Shown here: positions 14,604-22,681 of the stretch, one piece after another | Numbering within the stretch: the first letter of the stretch is position 1 | Layout: the number at the start of each line of letters is the position of its first letter | From: an uncultured Bacteroidales bacterium | GTDB lineage: Bacteria > Bacteroidota > Bacteroidia > Bacteroidales > UBA932 | Length of the DNA stretch: 50,254 nt | Direction: 5' to 3' | Assembly (NCBI GenBank): GCA_946185745.1 | Contig: CAMHKQ010000015.1 | Coordinates: 1 to 50,254 of the forward strand | The notes under the pieces: model-generated | The model's database searches: none | Seen by the model: the letters and a program-made list of their open reading frames with translations, nothing else | What the model was told of the DNA's origin: nothing | Made by a program: the position numbers and the translations under genes

Positions 14604-16637
14604 ATGAAACAGTTGTTCAAACTTCTCCCCCTCTGTGTTGCCGCTACCGTCATTCTCGCATGCAACAAGGAAACTCCCTTCCAGGACCAGGATTCTCCTG
14701 TAAAAACCGTTAAGTTCTCCACTACCCCTTACACCAAGACTGTGTTCGGAACCCAACTCGGGAGCAGCCTGCCCACCCTTTGGACCGACAGTTATAATGT
14801 GGCCATTTCCCTGAATCTTGCTTCCTACAAGAAATCCTCCACTCCCGTAGTGAGCGCCGGAGGCTCAAAGGCAAGCTTTACCGCCGACATCGAAGACGAC
14901 TCTTCTGCAGACTACAACTTCTATGCTGTGAGTCCCTATGATGCAGTCAATGGCGTAAATGCAGGATATCAATCTATTCTCATTAACATTCCTACCGCAC
15001 AGACTCCGACTGCAAGTTCTCCCGACGAACTCGCTCAGATTCTTTACAGCGATTATGCTGCGGGAAGCACCTTCCCCACGAGCGTAACCATGACCTTCAG
15101 CCATCTTTCCGCCTATGGCAAGATTGGCGAGATCAAGAATCTCGCTCTTTCTGGCGGTGAGACTGTCCAGTCCATTTCTTTGACTGCAGTCGAGAACTGG
15201 GCAGGCAGGTACTACTACTATGTCGACAGCGGCGATATTACCGAGAACTCCGCATCCAGCACAATCACCATCACCACCTCCAGCACCACCGACATCTGGT
15301 TCGGCTGCGCACCCGTGGACCTTGGCGGCAAAACTGTCGACGTGGTTATCACCACCAATCTCGGCACTTTCTCGAAAACCATCACCATTCCCGCAGGAAA
15401 GAAGTTCGAGTCCGGCAAGGTTGGCGTATTCAACATCGACATGAACGGGATTTCCCGCGTCACTCCCGTAAACTATATCCGTGTTACCGACGTTGCTGAC
15501 CTGACCCTCGGAAGCGAGGTGATCATCGTGGCCAAAGAATACGATCTCGCCATGAGCACCACCCAGAACGGTAATAACAGGGCCCAGGCCGGCGTCACAA
15601 AATCCGGCAACACTATTTCCAGCCCCGGCGCAGACGTGCAGGTATTCACCATCGAGAACGGCAATAAGGCCGGAACATATGCATTCTATACAGGAAGTCA
15701 GTACATTTATGCAGCGTCTTCTTCATCCAATTATTTAAGAAGTGAGAATGTTCTTTCCAACAACAGTTCATGGTACATTTCCATAGCTGGCGATGGAGAA
15801 GCAACGATTAAGGCTGTAGGCACCAATACTCGCAATATCCTCCAGTATAATAGTAGCAGCTCCGTTTTCTCCTGCTATGGAACAGCCAGCCAGGCCGCGG
15901 TTGCAATATACAAGAAGGACGGCACCGGTAGCGGCGCAATCGACGCAAAGGAAGCAGAATCCATGACTATCTCGGGCGCCACCACGGCTTATTCCGTAGG
16001 TGATACTTACAGCTTTGACGGAACTGTCTCCATCCTGTTTAGTGACACTTCGGAAGAAACCATAGCCTCATCAGAATATACCGTTGACGCCTCTGCTGTA
16101 AACATGTCTGCAGCAGGCTCCTACACCGTAACTGTTTCCTACAATGCAAAGCCTAGTGTTAATAGTTCTTATACTATCACAGTCACTGGAGGGGGAAGCG
16201 GAACTACTGTTACATACAGTTTTGCTTTTGCAACTATGGGATCAACCGGATGGAGCAACAGCTATGCCGACCACGATGCAGTCTACGATGATGCTGTGGT
16301 TACAATCGATATCAAGAGTGCATCCAAACAGGGTAGCACTATTACCGACTATCCTGTGACAAAGGCTGGGGATGTTATTGTGAAATTGAAAGGAGGCAAA
16401 ACGATGTCTGCTGTTACCTTCACGCTGACGCAATGGACTACAAAAGCTAAGGAAGTATCGCTCCAGTATAGTACTGATGGTGGTACGTCCTTCAATGCCT
16501 TGAGTCCTGCTGTTATTTCCAGTTCCTTCTCTCTCACGTCCTCTTCTCTTCCTTCAGGCACGAATGCAGTGAAGATGGTTCAGGGTAACACCGGAAATCA
16601 AGTTGGTCTTGTCAGTGTCCAATTCACTTACGAGTGA
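14604..16637 (+). CDS. Fimbrillin-like surface lipoprotein with Ig-like domain (copy 2)
   Basis: 677 residues from ATG 14604 (MKQLFKLLPLC), which follows the purine-rich stretch AAGAAAGAG. The longer upstream frame overlaps the peptide gene and is rejected. The lipobox is VILAC (Cys20). The domain order is as in copy 1: fimbrillin-like region (TKTVFGT, YNFYAVSPYDAV, LSAYGKIGEIK), YIRVTDVADLTLGSEVIIVAK domain, Big_3-type Ig-like domain and the beta-rich end VQFTYE. The N-terminal half is about four-fifths identical to copy 1, while everything after 15633 is identical at DNA level. The TGA stop is the same as in copy 1, but beyond it only about 55 codons remain open and an intrinsic terminator has formed, so no nuclease is attached. 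Confidence 0.82.
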   Translation: MKQLFKLLPLCVAATVILACNKETPFQDQDSPVKTVKFSTTPYTKTVFGTQLGSSLPTLWTDSYNVAISLNLASYKKSSTPVVSAGGSKASFTADIEDDSSADYNFYAVSPYDAVNGVNAGYQSILINIPTAQTPTASSPDELAQILYSDYAAGSTFPTSVTMTFSHLSAYGKIGEIKNLALSGGETVQSISLTAVENWAGRYYYYVDSGDITENSASSTITITTSSTTDIWFGCAPVDLGGKTVDVVITTNLGTFSKTITIPAGKKFESGKVGVFNIDMNGISRVTPVNYIRVTDVADLTLGSEVIIVAKEYDLAMSTTQNGNNRAQAGVTKSGNTISSPGADVQVFTIENGNKAGTYAFYTGSQYIYAASSSSNYLRSENVLSNNSSWYISIAGDGEATIKAVGTNTRNILQYNSSSSVFSCYGTASQAAVAIYKKDGTGSGAIDAKEAESMTISGATTAYSVGDTYSFDGTVSILFSDTSEETIASSEYTVDASAVNMSAAGSYTVTVSYNAKPSVNSSYTITVTGGGSGTTVTYSFAFATMGSTGWSNSYADHDAVYDDAVVTIDIKSASKQGSTITDYPVTKAGDVIVKLKGGKTMSAVTFTLTQWTTKAKEVSLQYSTDGGTSFNALSPAVISSSFSLTSSSLPSGTNAVKMVQGNTGNQVGLVSVQFTYE

Positions 16638-16679
16638 AGTTCACCCACTCCGCAGGCTACGGCTACAGTAGTTACCGGA
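15633..16679 (+). repeat. 1,047-bp direct repeat, copy 2 (shared with 12054-13100)
   Basis: This is the second copy of the identical tract. Such identity beside an N-terminal half that has clearly diverged argues for recent gene conversion or cassette transfer rather than simple duplication of the whole gene. Confidence 0.9.
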
Positions 16680-16802
16680 AAGACTAATTACGCGAGCTCT
16701 GCAGGGACAACCCTGCAGAGTTTCTTTTATGAGCAGCAGTTACGATGGGCTCGTGCGAACTTTCCGCACGGCCGGAGCAGGCGTGCCTGTCCGCCGGGGT
16801 GA
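16638..16802 (+). pseudogene. Remnant of the post-stop FN3/nuclease tail
   Basis: In frame after the TGA of copy 2, the translation SSPTPQATATVVTG continues as in copy 1, then diverges (ASSAGTTLQSFF against SSAGATLQGSFS). It turns into unrelated residues near 16735, where GC-rich element B begins. It ends at TGA 16800-16802. This looks like the stub of a nuclease-bearing tail that was lost or displaced. Confidence 0.55.
16697..16729 (+). terminator. Intrinsic terminator of lipoprotein copy 2
   Basis: CTCTGCAGGG (16697-16706) pairs perfectly with CCCTGCAGAG (16711-16720) over a four-base loop and is followed by TTTCTTTTAT. At the matching place in copy 1 a shorter version of the stem survives but has no U-tract and lies inside coding sequence. 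Confidence 0.8.
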
Positions 16803-17073
16803 GCGGCTCGACTTACGAAGGAAGCCGGTGGCGGGCACCGGCAGCCCGGAGGGAGCGGAAGCGCCGGTTCTGGGGCGACTGCGCGAGGAGATGGCCGAGC
16901 TTGGTCGGCCATGACGAGTGAAGGCGCCACGGGATGCGAGGACTGTCTGAGGCGGTTAGACGCGAAGCGGCTAAGACGCCGAGTTCCGCAGCATAGGCGA
17001 TGACGCGCCCAAAGGGAAGGCTTCCTGAAGTCGGAGAGCCGCGCACCCCGGCGGACGGAAAGGCCATTCGTTT
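16736..17073 (+). repeat. GC-rich structured dispersed element, copy B
   Basis: No gene is supported here. It shares with copy A (10308-10680, opposite strand) the core CACGGGATGCGAGGACTGTC (16929-16948) and the 3' block GGAGAGCCGCGCACCCCGGC (16... to 17052, starting at 17033). Perfect hairpins are CCGGTG/CACCGG and ATGGCCGA/TCGGCCAT (16891-16898 with 16905-16912). The latter motif also occurs in copy A but in a different order relative to the core, so the elements are modular. The 3' end lies about 35 bp before the CDF transporter start. The 5' boundary is approximate. Confidence 0.6.
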
Positions 17074-17106
17074 TTCTATTATATAAAATTTGCCTACCTT
17101 AGCTTT

Positions 17107-17997
17107 ATGAATCTGACAAGGGAACAGAAGCTCACGAGGGTGACTCTGGTGGGGAGCATCGGGAATATGGTGCTGCTTACCTTCAAGTTCGTGGCGGGTA
17201 TCCTGGCGGGGAGCTCCGCCATGGTGGCGGATGCTGTGCATTCGCTGTCGGACTTCCTCACGGACATCATCGTTCTGGTGTTCGTGCGCATCGGCGCAAA
17301 GCCGCAGGATGAGGGTCACGACTACGGCCACGGGAAGTATGAGACCCTCGCTACCCTGCTGGTGGCCCTGGCGCTGGTAGGAGCAGCCATCGGCATTATA
17401 GTCACGGGGGCGCTCAAAATCGCCCGCTGGCTGCAGGGAAAGACGCTGGAGATGCCCGGGATGCTGGCGCTGTGGGCCGCGCTGCTGTCCATCGTAGTCA
17501 AGGAGGTGCTGTTCCGCTACACCATCGCCAGGGGCAAGGCCCTTGAGTCGCAGGCGGTCGTGGCAAATGCCTGGCATCATCGCAGCGACGCCCTTTCTTC
17601 GGTCGGGGCGGCTGTCGGCATCGGCGGAGCCATACTGCTCGGGGAGAAATGGGCGGTGCTGGATCCGCTGGCGTCCATAGTCGTGGGCGCGATGCTGGTG
17701 AAAACGGCCCTGGAGCTGCTGAAAGTCAGCACCGGAGAGCTCACCGACGGCTCTCTTCCGGCAGAGACCGAGCGCGAAATCGAAGACATAATCCGCAGTT
17801 TCCCCCAGGTGAGCGAGCCGCACAATCTGCGCACCCGCCGCATCGGCAACCGCATCGCCATCGAGGCGCACGTCCGCCTGGACGGAAGCATGTCACTGGA
17901 CGCCGCCCACGAAATCGTGACGGAAATCGAGCACAGTCTCAAAGACCGTTTCGGGCAGGCCACCCTGGTCACAATCCACATGGAACCTGAAAAATGA
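17107..17997 (+). CDS. Cation diffusion facilitator family metal transporter
   Basis: 296 residues with six predicted membrane helices and a C-terminal cytoplasmic domain (about 205-296). The metal sites of the CDF fold are visible as DAVHSLSD in helix 2 and HHRSDALSS in helix 5, with the loop HDYGHGKYE between helices 2 and 3. CDF proteins are proton antiporters exporting divalent metals (Zn, Mn, Fe, Cd or Co). The helix-2 site here reads D-A-V-H-S-L-S-D, with His and Asp, and helix 5 has H-x3-D, both as in zinc/iron-type members, but the exact metal cannot be fixed. It stands alone directly after GC-rich element B, and its start codon has almost no leader. Confidence 0.9.
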   Translation: MNLTREQKLTRVTLVGSIGNMVLLTFKFVAGILAGSSAMVADAVHSLSDFLTDIIVLVFVRIGAKPQDEGHDYGHGKYETLATLLVALALVGAAIGIIVTGALKIARWLQGKTLEMPGMLALWAALLSIVVKEVLFRYTIARGKALESQAVVANAWHHRSDALSSVGAAVGIGGAILLGEKWAVLDPLASIVVGAMLVKTALELLKVSTGELTDGSLPAETEREIEDIIRSFPQVSEPHNLRTRRIGNRIAIEAHVRLDGSMSLDAAHEIVTEIEHSLKDRFGQATLVTIHMEPEK

Positions 17998-18070
17998 GGC
18001 ATTCTGGAACGTGGGCAAGTTTGGAGAAATGTCGGAATATCACTAACTTCACATCGACAAAACGAATAAT

Positions 18071-18979
18071 ATGACAGTAATGAATACCAAAAAACTGATA
18101 GTCTTTCTGCTGTTTGCGTTCGTGCCCATGATCGCGGTCGGGCTGGTGATGCATTTCGGCGGAGCGTCGGCCGCAGAGGCGGCGGCGGATGCGACGAACG
18201 GAGTCACGCTCACGGCAATTAAAAACATTGTCCTGAGCGCCGGGGCCATGCTCATTCCCCTGCTGGCGGTCGTCTTCACGCAGCTCATCTTCAAGGAGCC
18301 GGTCTTCAAGGGTCTGGGCATCTCCTTCAAGTTCAACCGCTGGTGGTGGATAGGCTGGCTGCTGATACCCCTCATCGCCATGGCGACTCTGGGCGTGACG
18401 CTGCTGATGCCGGGAGCAAAGTGGACGCCGGATGGCGAGGCTGTGCAGCAGGCGCTGCAGTTGCTGCCCCAGGGGGCCGGGGTGTGGGGCGTTATCGGCA
18501 TCAGTCTGCTCAGCGGCCTGTTTGCCGGCATCACCGTGAATGCACTCTTCGCCTTCGGCGAGGAAATCGCATGGCGCGGCTTCCTGATGAAGGAATTCAA
18601 GGGTAAAAAGTTCCTGTGCGCAGCACTGTGGATAGGCGTCATCTGGGGCTTCTGGCATGCTCCGCTTATCCTCAACGGGCTTAACTACCCGCAGCATCCG
18701 GTGGCGGGCGTATTCATGATGGTAGCAGAATGCCTGCTGCTCACGATGCTGCTGATGTACTTCCGGAAAAAGAGCGGCTCGGTAATCGTGGCGGCCATCA
18801 TGCACGGAACCATCAATGCCGTGGCGGGAGTGACCAGCATGGTAGTCACGCCGATCAACGACCTCCTCTACGGCGCCGCCGGCCTGGCCGGAATGATCGT
18901 GCTGCTGGCGGTTAACATCTGCCTCTTCCTGTACGACAGATATATCAGCAAAGAGAAGATTTTCTCCGCCCTGCTCTAA
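18071..18979 (+). CDS. CPBP family intramembrane metalloprotease-like protein
   Basis: 302 residues with about eight membrane segments. The Abi/CPBP signature is EEIAWRGFL, followed by GFWHAPL and, later, the HGTIN motif, which supply the conserved Glu-Glu, Arg and His residues of the intramembrane active site. Family members include CAAX-type proteases and bacteriocin self-immunity proteins. In Bacteroidota the substrate is nearly always unknown. The start may be 18071 (MTVMN) or 18080 (MNTKK). Its stop overlaps the convergent small membrane protein gene by four bases (CTAA), with no terminator between. Confidence 0.85.
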   Translation: MTVMNTKKLIVFLLFAFVPMIAVGLVMHFGGASAAEAAADATNGVTLTAIKNIVLSAGAMLIPLLAVVFTQLIFKEPVFKGLGISFKFNRWWWIGWLLIPLIAMATLGVTLLMPGAKWTPDGEAVQQALQLLPQGAGVWGVIGISLLSGLFAGITVNALFAFGEEIAWRGFLMKEFKGKKFLCAALWIGVIWGFWHAPLILNGLNYPQHPVAGVFMMVAECLLLTMLLMYFRKKSGSVIVAAIMHGTINAVAGVTSMVVTPINDLLYGAAGLAGMIVLLAVNICLFLYDRYISKEKIFSALL

Positions 18980-19263
18980 CCCCTTGGTTTGTCAATCCAC
19001 ACCCAGAGCCGGTACATGAGCCAGCCCCAGGCAAGGAACAGGACTATGTGGACCCAGAGGGGCACGTTTGTGCGGTAGACATCGTCCCGGATGAGATTCT
19101 CGTACCCGGGAATGTCCGCGTAATAGTATGCGCCCGCCCCGAAATCATACTCCGGCGAGAGCCCCAGGCGGCGGGCCATGATCCATACGGCGCAACCTAA
19201 GACGGCCACGACCGCCAGGATCGTGACCGTCTTGTACAGCTGTTTACGCCGTTCCGGTCGCAT
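18976..19263 (-). CDS. Small membrane protein coupled to YeiH
   Basis: 95 residues from ATG 19263 (MRPERRKQLYKTV). Two hydrophobic segments, about residues 12-30 and 70-88, flank a periplasm-sized loop containing DIPGYENLIRDDVYRTNVP. I do not recognise the family. Its start overlaps the yeiH stop by one base (TAATG), so it is translated with the transporter and could be an accessory subunit. The longer upstream frame (to 19374) lies inside yeiH and is rejected. It is the last gene of the probable sulfonolipid operon. Confidence 0.7.
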   Translation of the reverse strand: MRPERRKQLYKTVTILAVVAVLGCAVWIMARRLGLSPEYDFGAGAYYYADIPGYENLIRDDVYRTNVPLWVHIVLFLAWGWLMYRLWVWIDKPRG

Positions 19264-20603
19264 TATTTGAAGAGATCCAGCACCGGAACCTCGAACAGTA
19301 CGCCGGACAGGAGCAGCCACACCGCGAAGAACGTGAGGGCGATGTTGAAGAGTTGTCCTATGATGTAAAGCCAAAGGACCTTACCGCCCTGCATCTGCTT
19401 GCCGATTTCGCGGAAGTTGGTGTCAAGGCCGATGGAAGTGAACGCCAGCACGAAGCACCAGTTCTTGTACTGGTCCAGAACGCCGTTGATGGCCTTTACG
19501 CTGTCGGAGCCGGCGAGCGGCTGGATGAGGAAGGATGCCACCAGGGACGCCACGAAGAAGCCGATGATGAACTTCGGGAAACGCGTCCAGATCTCGCCCG
19601 CGCCCACCTTCTTGCCTTCCGTCCTGTCCACGCGGGTGGCGAAGAACAGGGCCACGAAGAAGGCGATGAAGCCGATGAGGATGTTCTGGATGCTCTTCAC
19701 CAGGACCGCGGCCTGCTCGGCTTCGGCGCCCAGGGCGTTACCCGCGAGGACCACCGCGCCGGTGGAATCGACGGTACCGCCGATGAGCGCGCCGCCCATC
19801 AGCTGGGACATGCCCGTCGCCTTGATGATCATGGGCTCGAACACCATCATCAGGATGGTGAAGATGATGGAGATGGAAATTGCGATGCCCAGGTCGTTCT
19901 TCTTGGCCCCGGAGGCGGCACCAGTGGCGATGGCCGCGGAGGTACCGCAGACCGAAGTCGCAGCGGCGAGGGTTATCACGAGCGGCTTGTTGCCGATCTT
20001 GAGGACCTTGGTGCCGAACCACCACATGAACAGGATGACGATCGGGGTGACAATCCACGCGATGCCGAGACCGTACAGGCCGAACTTGGCAATGTTGCTG
20101 AACAGCACCGAGAAGCCCATGATGACCAGGCCGGTCTTGATGTAGAACTCGGTCCGGATGGCCGGGCGGAGCCACTTGGGCACGCCCACGGTGTTGGAGA
20201 TGAGCAGGCCCACGATGAGAGCCCAGAAGGCCCATTCCAGGTATCGGTTCAGGGTAAACTCGGCACTGATGAGACGGACGATGACCGCCAGCACGAACAG
20301 CGCGAGGAAGGCGGGGACGTATTCCTTGATCTTGCCTCCCTGCAGCTTGACGCCGAGAGTGAACAGCACGCCCAGCACCAGGAAAGTGCGGAGGAGTTTC
20401 ACCCAGAATACGCCGTTCAGCTGGGCCAGGAGGGATTTCTTTTCAGCCACGTTCTCCCACAGATGCCAGGTGGAGAATTTGGCGGCGGAGAAGTCGAAGG
20501 CGCCGGTGAGCACCGCGACGCAACCGATGGCGATGACTATGAAGCCAATCCAGACGGCCAGCCAGTCTTCGGTCTTCCAGAGTTTGGAGATGTTTGATTT
20601 CAT
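19263..20603 (-). CDS. YeiH/UPF0324 family putative sulfate/sulfite exporter
   Basis: 446 residues with about eleven membrane segments. The family (Cons_hypoth698) signatures are SNTVGVPKWLRPAIRTEFYIKTGLVIMG, AAATSVCGTSAAIATG and GALIGGTVDSTGAVVLAG, with the late TSIGLDTNF. The conserved CGTSAAIA block lies in the presumed transport core. The family is annotated as sulfate or sulfonate-related exporters, but the transported ion is not firmly established. Here it follows cysteate synthase by 12 bp. Since that enzyme would use sulfite, a role in sulfite or sulfonate movement fits the context (inference). There is no terminator between it and its neighbours. Confidence 0.85.
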   Translation of the reverse strand: MKSNISKLWKTEDWLAVWIGFIVIAIGCVAVLTGAFDFSAAKFSTWHLWENVAEKKSLLAQLNGVFWVKLLRTFLVLGVLFTLGVKLQGGKIKEYVPAFLALFVLAVIVRLISAEFTLNRYLEWAFWALIVGLLISNTVGVPKWLRPAIRTEFYIKTGLVIMGFSVLFSNIAKFGLYGLGIAWIVTPIVILFMWWFGTKVLKIGNKPLVITLAAATSVCGTSAAIATGAASGAKKNDLGIAISISIIFTILMMVFEPMIIKATGMSQLMGGALIGGTVDSTGAVVLAGNALGAEAEQAAVLVKSIQNILIGFIAFFVALFFATRVDRTEGKKVGAGEIWTRFPKFIIGFFVASLVASFLIQPLAGSDSVKAINGVLDQYKNWCFVLAFTSIGLDTNFREIGKQMQGGKVLWLYIIGQLFNIALTFFAVWLLLSGVLFEVPVLDLFK

Positions 20604-20615
20604 ATTGGGTAGGTT

Positions 20616-21899
20616 TTAGAATAATCCGTTTACTTGCCGGACGATTTCCTCTGCAGGAAGGTCCGGGGAGAGCACGAGGTCGGGCTCCTTGAAGGCATAG
20701 CCTTTGGCCATAGCTCCGAGGACGCCGCCGCCGGTGCAGTTGAGCATGATGTAGTCATCTTTTTTGACCGCTCCCTCCTTGACGGCCTGCTCCAGGGCGA
20801 AAATCGCTACGCAGGCGGCCGGGAGAAGGTCGTATCCTTCCAGGTTGCGGAACTGGAGCAGCCAGTGGACGATGTCGTTGTTGGTGGCGAGGTAGAAATC
20901 TCCCCCGCTCGCCTTGAGGGTGTCGAACAGGCCTCCGGCGATTCCGTACGGCGGTTTCCGATTGGAAAGGACGCTCGCGAGGATCACCTCGGCTTCATGC
21001 CGGCCCTTTTCGGGATCCATGTCCACAAGCGAGCGGGATCCGGCCTTCCAGGAGTCATACATAAGCGAGAACGGGTCGTTCTGGGCCACGTACACGCGCA
21101 TGTTGTTCTCTCCGAAGCGGCCGTCCTCCGCCAACCGGCAGGCATTCTCCCACACGGCGATGGCTCCGGTGCCGGAGCCCACGGCCTGGAAATAGGCGTC
21201 GGGAATCCGCCCCATCTTCTCCACGCAGCTCAGCAGGGTCGTTCCCATGCCGTCGCGCCTAGCCACGTTCTTGGCGCCGCCCTCCAGCATATAGCGCGGG
21301 TCAGTTGCCAGTTTCTCGCCCAGGGCGATGGCGTCGTAATAGTCGCAGCCGTGCGGGACGGCCACCAGCTTTACGCAGGGATGCAGTTTCCGGCGGAACC
21401 AGATGTCGTGCAGGTTGTCCGCCGGCACGCAGATGACGATGGGAATGCGGTTGTCGGAACACACCTGGGCGAAGGCCCGGGCGGTATTGCCGGCAGACTG
21501 GACTATCAGGATGCGCTTCTCCTTTTCATCCATACGCGCAAGGACGGAATATGCTTCAGTCTCCTTGAAGGAGCAGGTGCGCATCTTCGCGCCGAGCCGG
21601 GGATTCCAGCCGGAGAAGGTGATGTACAGGTTTTTCAGGCCCAGGAACTTGGCCAGTCCCCTGGACTTGTAGGTGACTGGGGCACATGACTTGCGGAGCG
21701 TGCGCCGCACGGGCATCCATTCCGCATAGCGGTAGATGCCGTCCAGGTCGGCACGAGGCGTGAAGCGCTTGTTTTCATAGACGGCCCGGACCAGGGCGGG
21801 GCCGTCGCCTTCGGGATCGCTCATGGTCCAGCCCGCGTCGTCGAAGACGCGTCCGGTGGCAACATTCATCAGTCGGTAGGAGGTAGGTTCAAAACTCAT
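20616..21899 (-). CDS. Cysteate synthase (PLP-dependent, threonine-synthase-like)
   Basis: 427 residues of the fold-type II PLP family. Signatures are RLMNVATGRVFDDAGW at the start, the PLP-lysine region RTCSFKETEAYSV, SAGNTARAFAQV for cofactor phosphate and Asn binding, and the glycine-rich AVGSGTGAIAVWEN and LNCTGGGVLGAM. The match to cysteate synthase rather than threonine synthase rests on the IPVRR-like region before the CAPVTYKS segment and the overall pattern recalled for archaeal coenzyme-M enzymes. The reaction would be O-phosphoserine + sulfite to L-cysteate + phosphate. It overlaps the SDR stop as ATGA and lies downstream of the acyltransferase, which makes sulfonolipid synthesis the likely pathway. 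A threonine synthase paralogue is the alternative. Confidence 0.8.
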   Translation of the reverse strand: MSFEPTSYRLMNVATGRVFDDAGWTMSDPEGDGPALVRAVYENKRFTPRADLDGIYRYAEWMPVRRTLRKSCAPVTYKSRGLAKFLGLKNLYITFSGWNPRLGAKMRTCSFKETEAYSVLARMDEKEKRILIVQSAGNTARAFAQVCSDNRIPIVICVPADNLHDIWFRRKLHPCVKLVAVPHGCDYYDAIALGEKLATDPRYMLEGGAKNVARRDGMGTTLLSCVEKMGRIPDAYFQAVGSGTGAIAVWENACRLAEDGRFGENNMRVYVAQNDPFSLMYDSWKAGSRSLVDMDPEKGRHEAEVILASVLSNRKPPYGIAGGLFDTLKASGGDFYLATNNDIVHWLLQFRNLEGYDLLPAACVAIFALEQAVKEGAVKKDDYIMLNCTGGGVLGAMAKGYAFKEPDLVLSPDLPAEEIVRQVNGLF

Positions 21900-22681
21900 A
21901 CGGGTTTCAGTTTACGGGCCAACCGGGCGCAGAGGCCCGGGAAAAAGCGTTTAATATACACCATCAGCAGTTCCTTGCTTCCCACGAGCACTTCGCGGCG
22001 GCCTTTGCGGATGGCCTTGACTATGGTTCTGGCGGCCTTGTCGACGGAAATGCCGCCGGCCTGGCCGGGATCCATCTTTCCATGGGGCTTTCCGCCCTTG
22101 TCCAGGGCGCGGAGGGAGATGTTGGTCCGGACGCGCCCGGGACAGACTATGGTCACCCGGATTCCACGGTCGTAGGACTCCGCCTGCAGGGTCTCGAAAA
22201 AGCCGTACAGGGCCGCCTTGGCGGAACAGTAGCCGCACCTGAGCCGGAAGCCGAAGCGACCGGCGATGGAGGTAGTGACGCCGATATGGCCGCCGCCCTG
22301 CGCCGTCATCCGCGGCAAGAGTTCCTTCGCGATTGCGGCCGGGGCGAAATAATCGATTTCCATCAGGGTGCGGAGCATCTCCATGGAAGTGTCTTCCACG
22401 GACGTGCGCTGGCTGATGCCAGCGTTAAGATAGACTGTGTCTATGCTCCCGAAAGCCTCCCAGGCGGCCTTGACCAGGTCCTGGATTCCCTCGGGACGGG
22501 AAAGGTCATAGGGCAGGACGGCCACGTCGGGAGAGCCTTTCTCCTTGCATCTGGCCGCTACTGGAGCAAGTTCGTCCGCGGTAGGGGCCGTGATGACGAG
22601 CCGGGCTCCGCCCTCCGCCCACAGGTATGCACAGGCTTCCCCTATACCGGAGGAAGCGCCGGTAATCCAGACGGTCTCCAT
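21896..22681 (-). CDS. Short-chain dehydrogenase/reductase, probable 3-ketocapnine reductase
   Basis: 261 residues. The NAD(P)-binding TGASSGIGEA motif is at residues 7-16, LNAGISQ near 90, the catalytic Ser in TTSIAGR and YCSAK with the catalytic Tyr/Lys, then CPGRVRTNIS. This is a classical SDR of the DHRS7-like group. A C-terminal basic/hydrophobic segment (KELLMVYIKRFFPGLCARLARKL) suggests membrane association. Its gene starts immediately after the acyltransferase stop (no gap) and overlaps the cysteate synthase start, so it most likely reduces the 3-keto product of cysteate acylation, as 3-ketosphinganine reductase does for sphingolipids. The function is inferred from context. Confidence 0.8.
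   Translation of the reverse strand: METVWITGASSGIGEACAYLWAEGGARLVITAPTADELAPVAARCKEKGSPDVAVLPYDLSRPEGIQDLVKAAWEAFGSIDTVYLNAGISQRTSVEDTSMEMLRTLMEIDYFAPAAIAKELLPRMTAQGGGHIGVTTSIAGRFGFRLRCGYCSAKAALYGFFETLQAESYDRGIRVTIVCPGRVRTNISLRALDKGGKPHGKMDPGQAGGISVDKAARTIVKAIRKGRREVLVGSKELLMVYIKRFFPGLCARLARKLKPV

Noticed and set aside
12054..16679. The direct repeat as an insertion sequence or transposon
   Set aside because: It has no transposase, terminal inverted repeats or target duplication, and it lies within coding frames of two paralogues.
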